DNA of 64,000 bases from Novosphingobium sp. B1. Its GTDB lineage: Bacteria > Pseudomonadota > Alphaproteobacteria > Sphingomonadales > Sphingomonadaceae. The stretch's first letter is position 1. Every line of letters begins with the position of its first letter. The DNA lies in assembly GCF_900176395.1 (NCBI RefSeq), contig NZ_FWXL01000004.1, positions 1-64,000 of the forward strand, written 5' to 3'. This document shows positions 8,244 through 17,507 of this stretch, in pieces. The notes under the pieces were generated by a model. The model was not told the origin of the DNA. It saw only the letters and a program-made list of their open reading frames with translations, and did no database searches. A program made the translations under genes and the position numbers.

Positions 8244-11098
8244 TCCGCCGGCTCCATCGCGCTGTCATGGCCTGCAATGCGGCGCGAGCGCGAAGCCTGC
8301 GCTTCGTAGTCTTCCTGCCAGTCGGTCGGGCCATTGGACGGCGTGATCTGCACGGCGGTGACCTTGTACTCCGGACAGTTCGTTGCCCAGTCCGAATAGT
8401 CGGTCGTCACGACGTTGGCCTGCGTCGCCGGGTGGTGGAAGGTTGTATAGACGACGCCTGGCGCGACACGGTCCGTCACCGTCGCGCGCAGCGTCGTCTC
8501 GCCCGAACGGCTGGCGAGTTTCACCCAGTCACCCGATTTGAGGCCACGGTTTTCGGCGTCGGTAGGGTGGATTTCGAGAACGTCCTCGGGATGCCAGACG
8601 GTGTTCGCGGTCCGCCGGGTCTGCGCGCCGACGTTGTACTGGCTGAGAATGCGCCCGGTGGTCAGCAGCAACGGAAAGCGCGGGCCGGTGCGTTCGTCGG
8701 TCGGCACGTAGTCGGTGACGACAAACTTGCCCTTCCCTCGCACGAATCCTTCGATGTGCATGATCGGCGAGCCATCGGGCGCCGTGTCGTTCACCGGCCA
8801 CTGCAGCGAACCCTCGGCATCGAGCCGCTTGTAGTTCACGCCTGTGAAGGTCGGGGTAAGCCGCGCGATCTCGTCCATGATCTCGGACGGGTGCGTGTAG
8901 TTCCAATCGAGTCCGATGGCGCGCGCCAGTTCCTGCGTGACTTGCCAGTCCTCGTAACCATTCAAGGGCTCCATCACCTTGCGCACCGGCTGGATGCGGC
9001 GCTCGGCATTGGTGAAGGTGCCGTTCTTCTCGAGGAAGGTCGAACCCGGCAGGAAGACGTGGGCGTAGTTGGCGGTCTCGTTGAGGAACAGGTCGTGGAC
9101 AATCACGCATTCCATCGCGGCAAGGCCGGCCGCGACGTGCTTGGTATCGGGATCGGACTGGAGGATGTCTTCGCCCTGGATATAGATCGCCTTGAACTGA
9201 CCATCGGTTGCGGCATCGAGCATGTTGGGAATGCGCAGGCCTGGTTCGGGATCGATCGCCACGCCCCATTCGGCTTCGAACAGGTCGCGCGTGGCCTTGT
9301 CCGAGACGTGGCGGTAGCCGGAAAGCTCGTGCGGGAAAGACCCCATGTCGCAGGCGCCCTGCACGTTGTTCTGCCCGCGCAAGGGATTCACGCCAACTCC
9401 GCGGCGGCCGATGTTGCCGGTGGCCATGGCGAGATTGGCGATTGCCATGACGGTTGACGAGCCCTGGCTGTGCTCGGTCACGCCCAGCCCGTAGTAGATC
9501 GCCCCATTGCCGCCGGTCGCGTAAAGCCGCGCCGCGCCACGGATAGCCTGCGCATCCACGCCAATCACGGGCGACAGGAACTCGGGGCTGTTGCGCTCTG
9601 CCGAAACGAATTCGGCCCAGTGCTGGTATTCGTCCCAATCGCAACGCTCGCGGATGAACGCTTCGTTGGCCAGGCCCTCGGTCACGATCACATGCGCGAT
9701 TGCCGTCAGGATCGCCACGTTCGTGCCGGGGCGCAGCGGCAGGTGGAAGTTTGCCTCGATGTGGGGTGAGCGGACCAGATCGGTCCGGCGCGGGTCGATC
9801 ACGATCAACTTTGCACCCTGACGCAGGCGGCGCTTCATGCGGCTGGCGAAGACGGGGTGGCCATCGGTCGGGTTGGCGCCGATGACGAGGATGACGTCGC
9901 TGTCCTCGACGCTGTCAAAATCCTGCGTGCCTGCAGACGTGCCGAACGTGGTCTTGAGGCCATAGCCGGTCGGCGAGTGGCAGACGCGCGCGCAAGTATC
10001 GACGTTGTTGGTGCCGAAGCCTGCGCGGATCAGCTTCTGCACGAGGAAGGTTTCCTCGTTGGTGCAGCGGCTCGAGGTGATGCCGCCCAGCGCATTGCGG
10101 CCGTAGGTCTCGCGGATGCGGTTGATCTGACCGGCGGCGTAAGTCAGCGCCTCTTCCCACGAAACTTCGCGCCAGGGCTGGTCGATGGATTCGCGGATCA
10201 TCGGCGAGAGGATGCGCTCCTGATGCTGGGCATAGCCCCAGGCGAAACGGCCCTTGACGCAGGAGTGTCCGCGATTGGCCTTGCCGTCCTTCCACGGCAC
10301 CATGCGCGCAAGTTGTTCACCACGCATCTCGGCGCGGAAGGTGCAGCCTACGCCGCAATAGGCGCAAGTGGTCACGACCGCGCGTTCAGGCTTGCCGATC
10401 TCCTTGACCGCCTTCTCCTGCAAGGTCGCGGTCGGGCAAGCCTGCACGCAGGCGCCGCACGATACGCATTCTGACGACAGGAAGCTGTCCGAAGCCAGCC
10501 CTGCCGAAACCTTGCTGCCGAACCCGCGCCCGTCGATGGTCAGCGCCAGCGTCCCCTGCACTTCGTCGCACGCGCGCACGCAGCGCGAACAGACGATGCA
10601 CTTCGATGGATCGAAGTCGAAGTAGGGGTTCGAGATATCGGGCATGGCGCCCAAGTGGTTCTCGCCCTGGTAGCCATAGCGCACATCGCGCAGGCCGACG
10701 GCGGCGGCCTGGTCCTGCAGCTCGCAATCGTTGTTGGCGCTGCAGGTGAGGCAGTCGAGCGGGTGATCGGAGATGTAGAGTTCCATCACCCCCTTGCGCA
10801 GCTTCTGCAGGCGCGGCGTCTGAGTGTGGACCTTCATGCCCTCGGCGACAGGCGTCGTGCAGGATGCGGGCGTTCCGCGCATGCCGTCGATTTCGACAAG
10901 GCACAGGCGGCAGGAACCGAACTGCTTGAGATTGTCGGTGGCGCAGAGCTTGGGAATGGAACCGCCGGTCAGCGCGGCAGCGCGCATCACAGTCGTTCCC
11001 GAAGGCACGGTGACTTCGCGGCCATCGATAAAGCAGGTCACTGCCGTATCGCTGCGGACTTCCGGGGTGCCAAAGTCTGCCTGGCGTTCATAACCCAT
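8240..11098 (-). CDS. fdsA: NAD-dependent formate dehydrogenase alpha (catalytic) subunit
   Basis: Molybdenum or tungsten bis-MGD subunit oxidising formate to CO2. The 952-residue protein begins with a NuoG-like [2Fe-2S] domain (CATDNLKQFGSCRLC), a His-Cys segment (HPLDCLTCSANNDCEL), two [4Fe-4S] motifs (CIVCSRCVRACDE; CVSCGACVQACPT), then a third CAYCGVGC at the start of the catalytic domain. The metal-ligand cysteine lies in DTCARVCHSPTGYGL; it is cysteine, not selenocysteine, as this is an ordinary TGC codon. The C-terminal molydopterin-dinucleotide domain follows. It overlaps mobA by 11 nt upstream and fdsD by 4 nt downstream. Confidence 0.96.
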   Translation of the reverse strand: MGYERQADFGTPEVRSDTAVTCFIDGREVTVPSGTTVMRAAALTGGSIPKLCATDNLKQFGSCRLCLVEIDGMRGTPASCTTPVAEGMKVHTQTPRLQKLRKGVMELYISDHPLDCLTCSANNDCELQDQAAAVGLRDVRYGYQGENHLGAMPDISNPYFDFDPSKCIVCSRCVRACDEVQGTLALTIDGRGFGSKVSAGLASDSFLSSECVSCGACVQACPTATLQEKAVKEIGKPERAVVTTCAYCGVGCTFRAEMRGEQLARMVPWKDGKANRGHSCVKGRFAWGYAQHQERILSPMIRESIDQPWREVSWEEALTYAAGQINRIRETYGRNALGGITSSRCTNEETFLVQKLIRAGFGTNNVDTCARVCHSPTGYGLKTTFGTSAGTQDFDSVEDSDVILVIGANPTDGHPVFASRMKRRLRQGAKLIVIDPRRTDLVRSPHIEANFHLPLRPGTNVAILTAIAHVIVTEGLANEAFIRERCDWDEYQHWAEFVSAERNSPEFLSPVIGVDAQAIRGAARLYATGGNGAIYYGLGVTEHSQGSSTVMAIANLAMATGNIGRRGVGVNPLRGQNNVQGACDMGSFPHELSGYRHVSDKATRDLFEAEWGVAIDPEPGLRIPNMLDAATDGQFKAIYIQGEDILQSDPDTKHVAAGLAAMECVIVHDLFLNETANYAHVFLPGSTFLEKNGTFTNAERRIQPVRKVMEPLNGYEDWQVTQELARAIGLDWNYTHPSEIMDEIARLTPTFTGVNYKRLDAEGSLQWPVNDTAPDGSPIMHIEGFVRGKGKFVVTDYVPTDERTGPRFPLLLTTGRILSQYNVGAQTRRTANTVWHPEDVLEIHPTDAENRGLKSGDWVKLASRSGETTLRATVTDRVAPGVVYTTFHHPATQANVVTTDYSDWATNCPEYKVTAVQITPSNGPTDWQEDYEAQASRSRRIAGHDSAMEPAE

Positions 11099-11621
11099 GG
11101 GATCGCTCCTCGGCGGCCATCAGATCCGCCGGTGTATTGATATTAGCAGGATTTTCGGAAAGGCGCACCGCGCGTGCACCGACAAGTTCGGCAAATGCAC
11201 GCATCGAATGGCGCGCGTAGTTGGTCAGCAGGGCATCGAGCGCGGCCGAGGCAGTGGCAGGCCACAGGCCGATCACCGGCTGGCTTTCGCAATAGGCGGG
11301 GGCCGGGGCGAGCTGCGCCGCAAGACCTTCGCCCAGACCAATGCCGTCAACCGGACAGGTGAGCACCTCATCGTAACCCGCATCGCGCGCATGGTGGAGC
11401 GCGGCGGCGATGCCGCCCAGTGGCCCCATGTCCGCGCGCGGCCAATCGGGGAGGGTCGGCGCGGGGGCCTCTTCCCGGCCCACCACGACCACCGCTTCAC
11501 ATTGCGCCGCCAAGGCGTCCACGGCCCGCGCCAGCAGGGTGCGCCCGCCCAGTTCGGCGAGCGCCTTGTCGCTGCCGAAGCGGGTGGAGCGGCCACCGGC
11601 GAGGACGGCGCCCAAGATCAT
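11088..11621 (-). CDS. mobA: Molybdenum cofactor guanylyltransferase
   Basis: Attaches GMP to molybdopterin to make MGD, the cofactor form used by formate dehydrogenase. The 177 residues start ILGAVLAGGRSTRFGSDKA, the nucleotidyltransferase signature, followed by ADMGPLGGIAAAL and CPVDGIGL, then NINTPADL near the C-terminus as in MobA. The ATG at 11621 overlaps the fdsB stop by 4 nt (11618-11621) and the end overlaps fdsA by 11 nt, so the cofactor-maturation gene is wedged between two structural subunits. The CPVDG string replaces the more usual CD-x-P order, which I read as a local variant. Confidence 0.88.
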   Translation of the reverse strand: MILGAVLAGGRSTRFGSDKALAELGGRTLLARAVDALAAQCEAVVVVGREEAPAPTLPDWPRADMGPLGGIAAALHHARDAGYDEVLTCPVDGIGLGEGLAAQLAPAPAYCESQPVIGLWPATASAALDALLTNYARHSMRAFAELVGARAVRLSENPANINTPADLMAAEERSHGL

Positions 11622-13156
11622 TCCGCGGCTTCCCTTGCCGAAGCGGCACCGAAGTCCTCGGGGAAATTGCGCAGCGCCGAGAGCACCGGATAGGGCGTGA
11701 AGCCGCCGAGTGCGCAGAGCGAGCCGAACTTCATCGTCTCGCACAGGTCTTCGAGCAGGACGATCTCGTCGGCCAGTGACCGCTCGACCTTGCGGGCGTT
11801 GTGCATCTGCGGCAGCGCCTCGACCTTGTCCGGCGCGCGACCGGAGCGGGCGCGGATGCGGTCGATCAGCTCGACGCCGCGCGTGGAGCCGATGCGGCAG
11901 GGCGTGCACTTGCCGCAGGATTCCGCCGCGCAGAACTCCATGGCGAAGCGGGCCTGGCGGCTCATGTCGGCGGTATCGTCGAACACGGTGATCCCGGCGT
12001 GGCCGATAAGACCATCGGCTGCGGCGAAGGCTTCGTAGTCGAAGGGCAGGTGGAAATCGGACGGTGCGTGATAGGCGCCGAGTGGCCCGCCCACCTGCAC
12101 CGCGCGGACCGGACGGCCCGAAGCAGTGCCGCCGCCTATCTCGTTGACCAGTTCGCCCAGCGTGATGCCGAAGCCCACTTCGAACAGCCCGCCATGCTTC
12201 ACGTTGCCCGCGATCTGGATCGGCATTGTCCCCTTGGAACGGCCAAAGCCGACCGAGGCATAAGCTGCCGCGCCATTGGCCATGATCCACGGCACCGCAG
12301 CCAGCGTCAGCACGTTGTTGACCACGGTCGGCTTGCCGAACAACCCTTCCAATGCCGGTAGCGGCGGCTTTGCCCTCACCTCGCCGCGCTTGCCCTCAAG
12401 GCTGTTGAGCAGCGAAGTTTCCTCACCGCAGACGTAGGCGCCCGCGCCCACGCGCACCTCAAGTTCGAACGGCGCGACGAGATGGGCCGAAGCGCGCACC
12501 GCCGCCTGCATCTTGGCAATCGCGTGCGGGTATTCGCTGCGAATATAGACGTAGCCCTTCTGCGCACCGACGGCATGGGCAGCAATCGCCATGCCTTCGA
12601 CCAGCAGATAAGGATCGCCTTCCATCACCATGCGGTCGGCAAATGTGGCGCTGTCGCCCTCGTCGGCATTGCAGACGATGTATTTCCGGTCGGCTTGGGC
12701 CTTGGCCACAGTCGTCCACTTGATCCCCGCCGGAAAGCCCGCGCCTCCTCGTCCGCGCAGGCCGGACTCGGTCACTTGCGCAATCGTCGCCCCTGGCCCC
12801 ACTTCGCGCGCCCTGGCGAGCCCCTGCCAACCGCCATGCGCGGCGTAATCCTCAAGGCTGAGGGGCCGGGTCTTGCCTGCCCGTGCAAATGTGAAGCGCT
12901 GCTGCCGCGCAATGAAGGGATGCTCCTCGATCCGTCCGACAGCCTTCGTCGACGTTCGGCCAAGAACTGCCGCGACATCTGCGGGCACAAGCGGGCCGAA
13001 CCCCTGCCCGCCGATCTCGGCCATTGGCTCAAGCCAGTGCATGCCCCTTGACGACACGCGCTCCACCGTGCAGCCCGCCGCCACGAACGCCGCCGCAACC
13101 TCGTCCGCGCCGCAGGCCAGCGCCAGCGCGTCGTCGCTGATCCGCACAATTGTCAT
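11618..13156 (-). CDS. fdsB: NAD-dependent formate dehydrogenase beta subunit (NADH/FMN)
   Basis: Flavoprotein subunit that passes formate electrons to NAD+, related to NuoF of complex I. About 100 N-terminal residues look like a thioredoxin-type ferredoxin remnant. Then come GLRGRGGAGFPAGIKW (NAD/FMN site), NADEGDSATFADR, GAYVCGEETSLLNSLEG, and the [4Fe-4S] motif ESCGKCTPCR with its downstream cysteine. The ATG at 13156 overlaps the fdsG stop by 4 nt; the longer reading frame to 13258 would overlap most of fdsG's end and was rejected. 512 residues, normal for FdsB. Confidence 0.95.
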   Translation of the reverse strand: MTIVRISDDALALACGADEVAAAFVAAGCTVERVSSRGMHWLEPMAEIGGQGFGPLVPADVAAVLGRTSTKAVGRIEEHPFIARQQRFTFARAGKTRPLSLEDYAAHGGWQGLARAREVGPGATIAQVTESGLRGRGGAGFPAGIKWTTVAKAQADRKYIVCNADEGDSATFADRMVMEGDPYLLVEGMAIAAHAVGAQKGYVYIRSEYPHAIAKMQAAVRASAHLVAPFELEVRVGAGAYVCGEETSLLNSLEGKRGEVRAKPPLPALEGLFGKPTVVNNVLTLAAVPWIMANGAAAYASVGFGRSKGTMPIQIAGNVKHGGLFEVGFGITLGELVNEIGGGTASGRPVRAVQVGGPLGAYHAPSDFHLPFDYEAFAAADGLIGHAGITVFDDTADMSRQARFAMEFCAAESCGKCTPCRIGSTRGVELIDRIRARSGRAPDKVEALPQMHNARKVERSLADEIVLLEDLCETMKFGSLCALGGFTPYPVLSALRNFPEDFGAASAREAAE

Positions 13157-13566
13157 GCCAGCGTCTCCACCAGCGCGCCCAGCCTCGCCGCATCGAGCCG
13201 GGCATGGACCTTGTTGCCCACCATGGCGTTCGGCCCGACCGAACAAAGGCCCAGGCAATAGACCGTCTCGATCCTGACGCGCTCCTGATCAGGCAGCGCA
13301 GCAGCCAGCGCATCCACGCCACGCGCCTGGCACGCCTCGGCCCGGCACAGCTTCAGCACCGGGCGCGCATCAGCCTCTTCATGGAAATCATGGTAGAAGC
13401 TGACGACACCCTGCACTTCGGCCCGGCTCAAGTTCAGCGCAAGGGCAATGGTACGGATCGCCTCTTCCGAAACATGGCCATATTCCGCCTGCACATTATG
13501 CAGAAGCGGCAGCAGCGGGCCTTCGCGCCCAGCGTGCGCCGCGATGATCTGGTTCAACCTCTCCAT
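13153..13566 (-). CDS. fdsG: NAD-dependent formate dehydrogenase gamma subunit
   Basis: NuoE-like [2Fe-2S] subunit of the soluble formate dehydrogenase. It has VQGVVSFYHDF, CRAEACQARG and CLGLCSVGPNAMV, which supply the C-x4-C and C-x3-C cluster cysteines of the thioredoxin-like ferredoxin fold. The ATG at 13566 gives 137 residues; upstream in-frame starts to 13611 add only a non-conserved stretch. First gene of the fds operon. No LysR-type fdsR is adjacent, so the regulator is elsewhere or different. Confidence 0.93.
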   Translation of the reverse strand: MERLNQIIAAHAGREGPLLPLLHNVQAEYGHVSEEAIRTIALALNLSRAEVQGVVSFYHDFHEEADARPVLKLCRAEACQARGVDALAAALPDQERVRIETVYCLGLCSVGPNAMVGNKVHARLDAARLGALVETLA

Positions 13567-13623
13567 GCCGGCAAGAATACTCCGAAGCGCTATTGTAAGC
13601 AACACATACAAATATGTCGGTTA

Positions 13624-13643
13624 GGGCAGGGCATGTCCTGCCC
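13624..13643. repeat. Perfect 7-bp inverted repeat in the fdsG/bioB intergenic region
   Basis: GGGCAGG and CCTGCCC are separated by GCATGT. The repeat lies about 60 bp upstream of fdsG and 180 bp upstream of bioB, in the divergent 259-bp intergenic region. It could be an operator for either operon or a small RNA hairpin; no regulator can be assigned. No TTAT..ATAA-type BioR box was seen in the region. Confidence 0.35.
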
Positions 13644-13825
13644 GGATTGCCGAAACAATGACAGCACAGGTCGCGCAACATTGCATTGCCGATCGGCAAC
13701 AGCGAACGCGTTGCGGCAGGTGAAATGCAAATCTCGCGTCCATGGCTTCGCTAATTCACTTGAGCATGCTGCCTGCAATTAGGCTAAGGGCGCTGGCAAC
13801 ACCGGATTCTTAAGGAACAGGCTTC

Positions 13826-14893
13826 GTGCAAGATACCCTCACCCGTCTCGGCGCAACGACTGTCGCGGCAACTTCCGTCCGCACCGACTGGACGCGCGAC
13901 GAGATCGCTGCACTGTTTGACCTGCCGTTCACCGAGCTTCTGTTCCGCGCCGCCGAAGTCCACCGCGCCCATCACCATGCCGGCGAAGTGCAGCTTTGCA
14001 CGCTGCTTTCGATCAAGACCGGCGGCTGCCCGGAAGACTGCGGCTATTGCTCGCAGTCGATCAAGGCGGACAGCGGCGTCGAGGCGACGAAGCTGATGGA
14101 AGTGCAGAAGGTGCTGCAGTCCGCTGCGCAGGCCAAGGACAACGGCTCCAAGCGCTTCTGCATGGGTGCTGCCTGGCGCAACCCCAAGGAGCGCGACATG
14201 CCGGCGATCATCGCCATGATCAAGGGCGTGCGCGAGATGGGCATGGAAACCTGCATGACGCTGGGCATGCTGACGCCGGGCCAGGCGGCGCAGCTCGCCG
14301 AGGCAGGGCTCGACTACTACAACCACAACATAGATACCTCGCCCGAACGCTACGAGGAAGTCATCACCACCCGCACTTTCGCCGACCGTCTCCAGACGCT
14401 CGACAACGTGCGCAGCGCGGGCATCAACGTCTGCTCGGGCGGCATCGTCGGCATGGGCGAGACCCGCGCCGATCGCGTGGGCTTCGTCCATGCCCTCGCC
14501 ACGCTCGAACAGCACCCGGAAAGCGTGCCGGTGAACGCGCTCGTACCGATCAAGGGCACCGTGCTGGGTGACATGCTGGCCGATACCCCGCTCGCCAAGA
14601 TCGACGATATCGAGTTCGTCCGCACCGTTGCGGTCGCGCGCATCACCATGCCGCTGTCGATGGTGCGCCTGTCGGCAGGCCGTGAATCGATGTCCGAAGC
14701 CACGCAGGCGCTATGCTTCATGGCTGGCGCGAACTCGATTTTCACGGGCGACAAGCTCCTTACGGCTGCCAACGCTGGCGATGATGCCGATGCCGCCATG
14801 TTCGCCCGCCTCGGCCTCAAGCCGATGGAAGGCGAAGAGCCGATGCGGGCGATGAAGGCGGTCGGAGGCTGTTCGGGGGGCTGCGCGGCCTGA
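13826..14893 (+). CDS. bioB: Biotin synthase
   Basis: Radical-SAM enzyme inserting sulfur into dethiobiotin, the last step of biotin synthesis. The radical-SAM cluster motif is [20 protein letters not shown] and [10 protein letters not shown] follow, and the conserved RLSAGR motif is present. At 355 residues the length is normal. The start is GTG at 13826 with AAGGAA upstream. The C-terminus ends in a Gly/Cys-rich CSGGCAA. Its TGA overlaps the ATG of bioF by one base, so bioB-bioF-bioD is one transcription unit. Confidence 0.97.
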   Translation: MQDTLTRLGATTVAATSVRTDWTRDEIAALFDLPFTELLFRAAEVHRAHHHAGEVQLCTLLSIKTGGCPEDCGYCSQSIKADSGVEATKLMEVQKVLQSAAQAKDNGSKRFCMGAAWRNPKERDMPAIIAMIKGVREMGMETCMTLGMLTPGQAAQLAEAGLDYYNHNIDTSPERYEEVITTRTFADRLQTLDNVRSAGINVCSGGIVGMGETRADRVGFVHALATLEQHPESVPVNALVPIKGTVLGDMLADTPLAKIDDIEFVRTVAVARITMPLSMVRLSAGRESMSEATQALCFMAGANSIFTGDKLLTAANAGDDADAAMFARLGLKPMEGEEPMRAMKAVGGCSGGCAA

Positions 14894-16041
14894 TGGCTGA
14901 CAGCGTGACCCGCACGGGCTCGCTATGGTCGGCGCATGTCGCCGACCTTGCGGCCTTGGGCGAAAAGGCCCGCCTGCGCAGCCTTGCGCCCCGGCGCGGG
15001 GTCGACTTCGCCTCGAACGATTACCTCGCGATGTCCTCGTCGCCCCGCCTCGCTGCAGCGGTGCAGGACGCGATCGGACGTGGCGTTCCGCTCGGCTCGG
15101 GCGGCTCTCGCCTGCTGCGCGGCAACGATCCCGAGCATGAGCTGCTTGAAGAGGAAGCCGCGCGCTTTTTCGGCAGCGAATCCGCGCTGTTCTTCTCGGC
15201 GGGCTATGCCGCCAACGTTGCGCTGCTCTCCACCCTGCCACAGCGCGGCGACCTGATCGTATATGACGAGCTCATCCACGCCTCGATGCACGAAGGCCTG
15301 CGTCTGACCCGAGCGACTGCCGTCAGCGCTGCGCACAACTATCCGCAAAGCTTCGACGATGCCGCGCGCGAATGGCGCGCCCAGGGCAACACCGGCCGTA
15401 TCTGGCTTGCCTTCGAGACGCTTTATTCCATGGATGGCGACATGGCCGACGTCGCCGCGATGGCGCAGGTCGCCGAACGGCACCATGCGATCATGCTGAT
15501 CGACGAAGCCCATGCCACCGGCGTCTTCGGCCCAGACGGACGCGGCATTGCTGCCACGCTCGATGGCCGGTCCGATACCATAGTGCTGCGCACCTGCGGC
15601 AAGGCCATGGGCTGCGAAGGCGCGCTTGTGCTGGCGCCCAAGGTCGTGCGCGATTTCCTGGTCAACCGCGGGCGGCCCTTCATTTTTTCAACCGCGCCTT
15701 CGCCGCTGGTCTGCGCAGCCGTGCGCGAAGCGATGCGAATCATGGCCGACGAGCCGCAGCGTCGCGAAGCCCTGCGCGCGCTTGTTGCCCATGCCGAGAG
15801 CGTGCTGGCACCGCATGGTGCGCTGCCCACAGGCTCGCAGATCCTGCCGCTGGTCCTGCACGAGGATGCCCGCACCATGGCCGTCGCCTCGGCGCTCCAG
15901 GCCAAGGGATTTGACGTTCGCGGCATACGCCCGCCGACCGTCCCGCAAGGCACCAGCCGCCTGCGCATCTCGCTGACTCTCAATGCCACCGCCGAGGGTG
16001 TCGACGCGCTGGGCGCAGCTCTTTCGGAGGCACTGCGATGA
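14893..16041 (+). CDS. bioF: 8-amino-7-oxononanoate synthase
   Basis: PLP enzyme condensing pimeloyl thioester with alanine to form KAPA in biotin synthesis. Recognisable blocks are [38 protein letters not shown], and the PLP-lysine region [12 protein letters not shown]. 382 residues, standard length. One-base overlap with bioB and a 4-nt overlap with bioD point to translational coupling. The closely related ALA synthase and KBL were considered, but placement between bioB and bioD settles the call. Confidence 0.94.
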   Translation: MADSVTRTGSLWSAHVADLAALGEKARLRSLAPRRGVDFASNDYLAMSSSPRLAAAVQDAIGRGVPLGSGGSRLLRGNDPEHELLEEEAARFFGSESALFFSAGYAANVALLSTLPQRGDLIVYDELIHASMHEGLRLTRATAVSAAHNYPQSFDDAAREWRAQGNTGRIWLAFETLYSMDGDMADVAAMAQVAERHHAIMLIDEAHATGVFGPDGRGIAATLDGRSDTIVLRTCGKAMGCEGALVLAPKVVRDFLVNRGRPFIFSTAPSPLVCAAVREAMRIMADEPQRREALRALVAHAESVLAPHGALPTGSQILPLVLHEDARTMAVASALQAKGFDVRGIRPPTVPQGTSRLRISLTLNATAEGVDALGAALSEALR

Positions 16042-16658
16042 GCGCCTTTGTCGTCACCGGCACTGATACCGGCATCGGCAAGACGATCTTCTCCGCAGCG
16101 CTGACCGGAGCACTGCAGGCGCACTATTGGAAGCCGGTTCAGGCTGGCCTTGATGATGGTGCGGACCGCGAGCACGTTGCGCGTCTGGCCGGCGTCCCGG
16201 CAGACCACGTCCTGCCCGAAGCCTATCGCCTGAACACCCCCTGTTCGCCGCACCGTGCGGCAGAGATCGATGGCGTGGTGATCGATCTTGCGCGGCTTGC
16301 ATTGCCGGCAGCGCGTCCACTGGTGGTCGAAGGCGCCGGCGGCGCACTGGTGCCCGTGACCCGCGGCACCACTTACGCCGATGTCTTTGCCTGGTGGAAC
16401 CTCCCGGTCATTGTCGTTGCCCGCACGGCGCTGGGCACGATCAACCACTCGCTGCTGACGTTCGAGGCGCTGCGTTCGCGCGGCGTTGCCATTCATGGCG
16501 CGGCCTTCGTCGGCGATGCCAACGAGGACAGCGAAGCCACGATCTGCGCGATGGGCGGCGTGCGCCGTCTGGGCCGCCTGCCGATGTTTGACCGGCTCGA
16601 TACGCAAAGCCTCGTCACCGCCTTTGCGCAAGGCTTCCGCATCGAAGATTTTCGCTAG
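16038..16658 (+). CDS. bioD: Dethiobiotin synthetase
   Basis: ATP-dependent enzyme closing the ureido ring of DAPA with CO2. The P-loop is [16 protein letters not shown] at residues 7-22, followed by [18 protein letters not shown] and [14 protein letters not shown], all BioD signatures. 206 residues. It overlaps bioF by 4 nt and ends the biotin run; bioA, which makes its DAPA substrate, is not in this window. Confidence 0.95.
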   Translation: MSAFVVTGTDTGIGKTIFSAALTGALQAHYWKPVQAGLDDGADREHVARLAGVPADHVLPEAYRLNTPCSPHRAAEIDGVVIDLARLALPAARPLVVEGAGGALVPVTRGTTYADVFAWWNLPVIVVARTALGTINHSLLTFEALRSRGVAIHGAAFVGDANEDSEATICAMGGVRRLGRLPMFDRLDTQSLVTAFAQGFRIEDFR

Positions 16659-16666
16659 GGCTTTCC

Positions 16667-16706
16667 GCCCTCACCACTCCCCCGTCCAAGCAGCAGTGAT
16701 GAGGGC
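16667..16706. terminator. Possible bidirectional hairpin between bioD and the convergent catabolic operon
   Basis: GCCCTCACCACT at 16667-16678 pairs with AGTGATGAGGGC at 16695-16706, a 12-bp stem with one mismatch and a 16-nt loop. It sits between convergent bioD and the cyclase gene. A GAAAA tract follows on one side and no long T run is present, so efficiency is uncertain. Confidence 0.4.
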
Positions 16707-16715
16707 GAAAACGGG

Positions 16716-17507
16716 TCAATCCTCGAAGATCGCCACAGCGCGGGTCCAGCCAGCCGATGCGCCCCTGATCTTGTGCGGGAAGCAGCTGACCATGAAACCG
16801 TCGGCCGGCAGCACTTCAAGGTTGTGCAGCTTTTCGAGGTGGCAATAGCCGATGTCGCGACCGGCCTTGTGACCTTCCCAGATCAGCGATGTGTCGCCGG
16901 TTTCCTTGACCTTCTCGGCAGTGTGGACGAACGGCGCGTCCCAGCTCCAGGCGTCGGTCCCGGTCACGCGGACCCCGCGTGATGTCAGGTACATTGTCGC
17001 CTCATAACCCATGCCGCAGCCGATGCTGACATAGTTGGGATCGCCCACCGCCTTGCCGGCAGCGGTGTTGACCATGACGATCTCGAGCGGCTTCAGCTCG
17101 TGCCCGATGCGCTTGAGTTCGTCTTCCACGTCCTGCGCGGTGACGACATAACCGTCGGGAAAGTGGCGGAAGTCCAGCTTCACGCCCGGCTGGAAGCACC
17201 ATTCCAGCGGCACTTCGTCGATGGTCATCGATGGCACAGGTTCGCCATCCTTGCCGTCCATCGTCGGGTGGAAGTGCCACGGCGCATCGAGGTGCGTGCC
17301 GTTGTGCGTGGTCAGCGTCACGTTCTCGACCGCCGCGAAGCCCGCGCCGTCGGGCGTCTGCTCGGGCGTCACGCCGGGGAAGAAGAAGCCCAGTTCGGGC
17401 ATCGTCTCGCCATGCTTCTGGTATTCGATCTTCGGACGCAGGAACGGCGGATCGGTGATCACGTCGTTCTCGAGATAGATCGAAAGATCGACGAAACGGC
17501 GTGTCAT
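16716..17507 (-). CDS. Cyclase-family (kynurenine-formamidase-like) metal hydrolase
   Basis: Members of this family hydrolyse amides, lactones or C-C bonds with a metal bound by a HxGTHxDxPxH motif. Here it is intact: HNGTHLDAPWHF at residues 68-79, with H68, H72, D74 and H78 as ligands. MVNTAAGKAVG and IGYCHLEKLHNLE follow in the expected order. 263 residues is normal. The gene overlaps the end of the alpha/beta hydrolase gene by 4 nt and is last of four minus-strand catabolic genes, so a late, ring-fission-product role is plausible. The substrate is unknown. Confidence 0.82.
   Translation of the reverse strand: MTRRFVDLSIYLENDVITDPPFLRPKIEYQKHGETMPELGFFFPGVTPEQTPDGAGFAAVENVTLTTHNGTHLDAPWHFHPTMDGKDGEPVPSMTIDEVPLEWCFQPGVKLDFRHFPDGYVVTAQDVEDELKRIGHELKPLEIVMVNTAAGKAVGDPNYVSIGCGMGYEATMYLTSRGVRVTGTDAWSWDAPFVHTAEKVKETGDTSLIWEGHKAGRDIGYCHLEKLHNLEVLPADGFMVSCFPHKIRGASAGWTRAVAIFED

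Noticed and set aside
8267-9457. Plus-strand frame opposite fdsA
   Set aside because: Shadow of fdsA; composition follows the reverse complement of conserved FdsA blocks.
13567-13825. BioR operator for bioBFD
   Set aside because: No TTAT..ATAA palindrome is present in the intergenic region.
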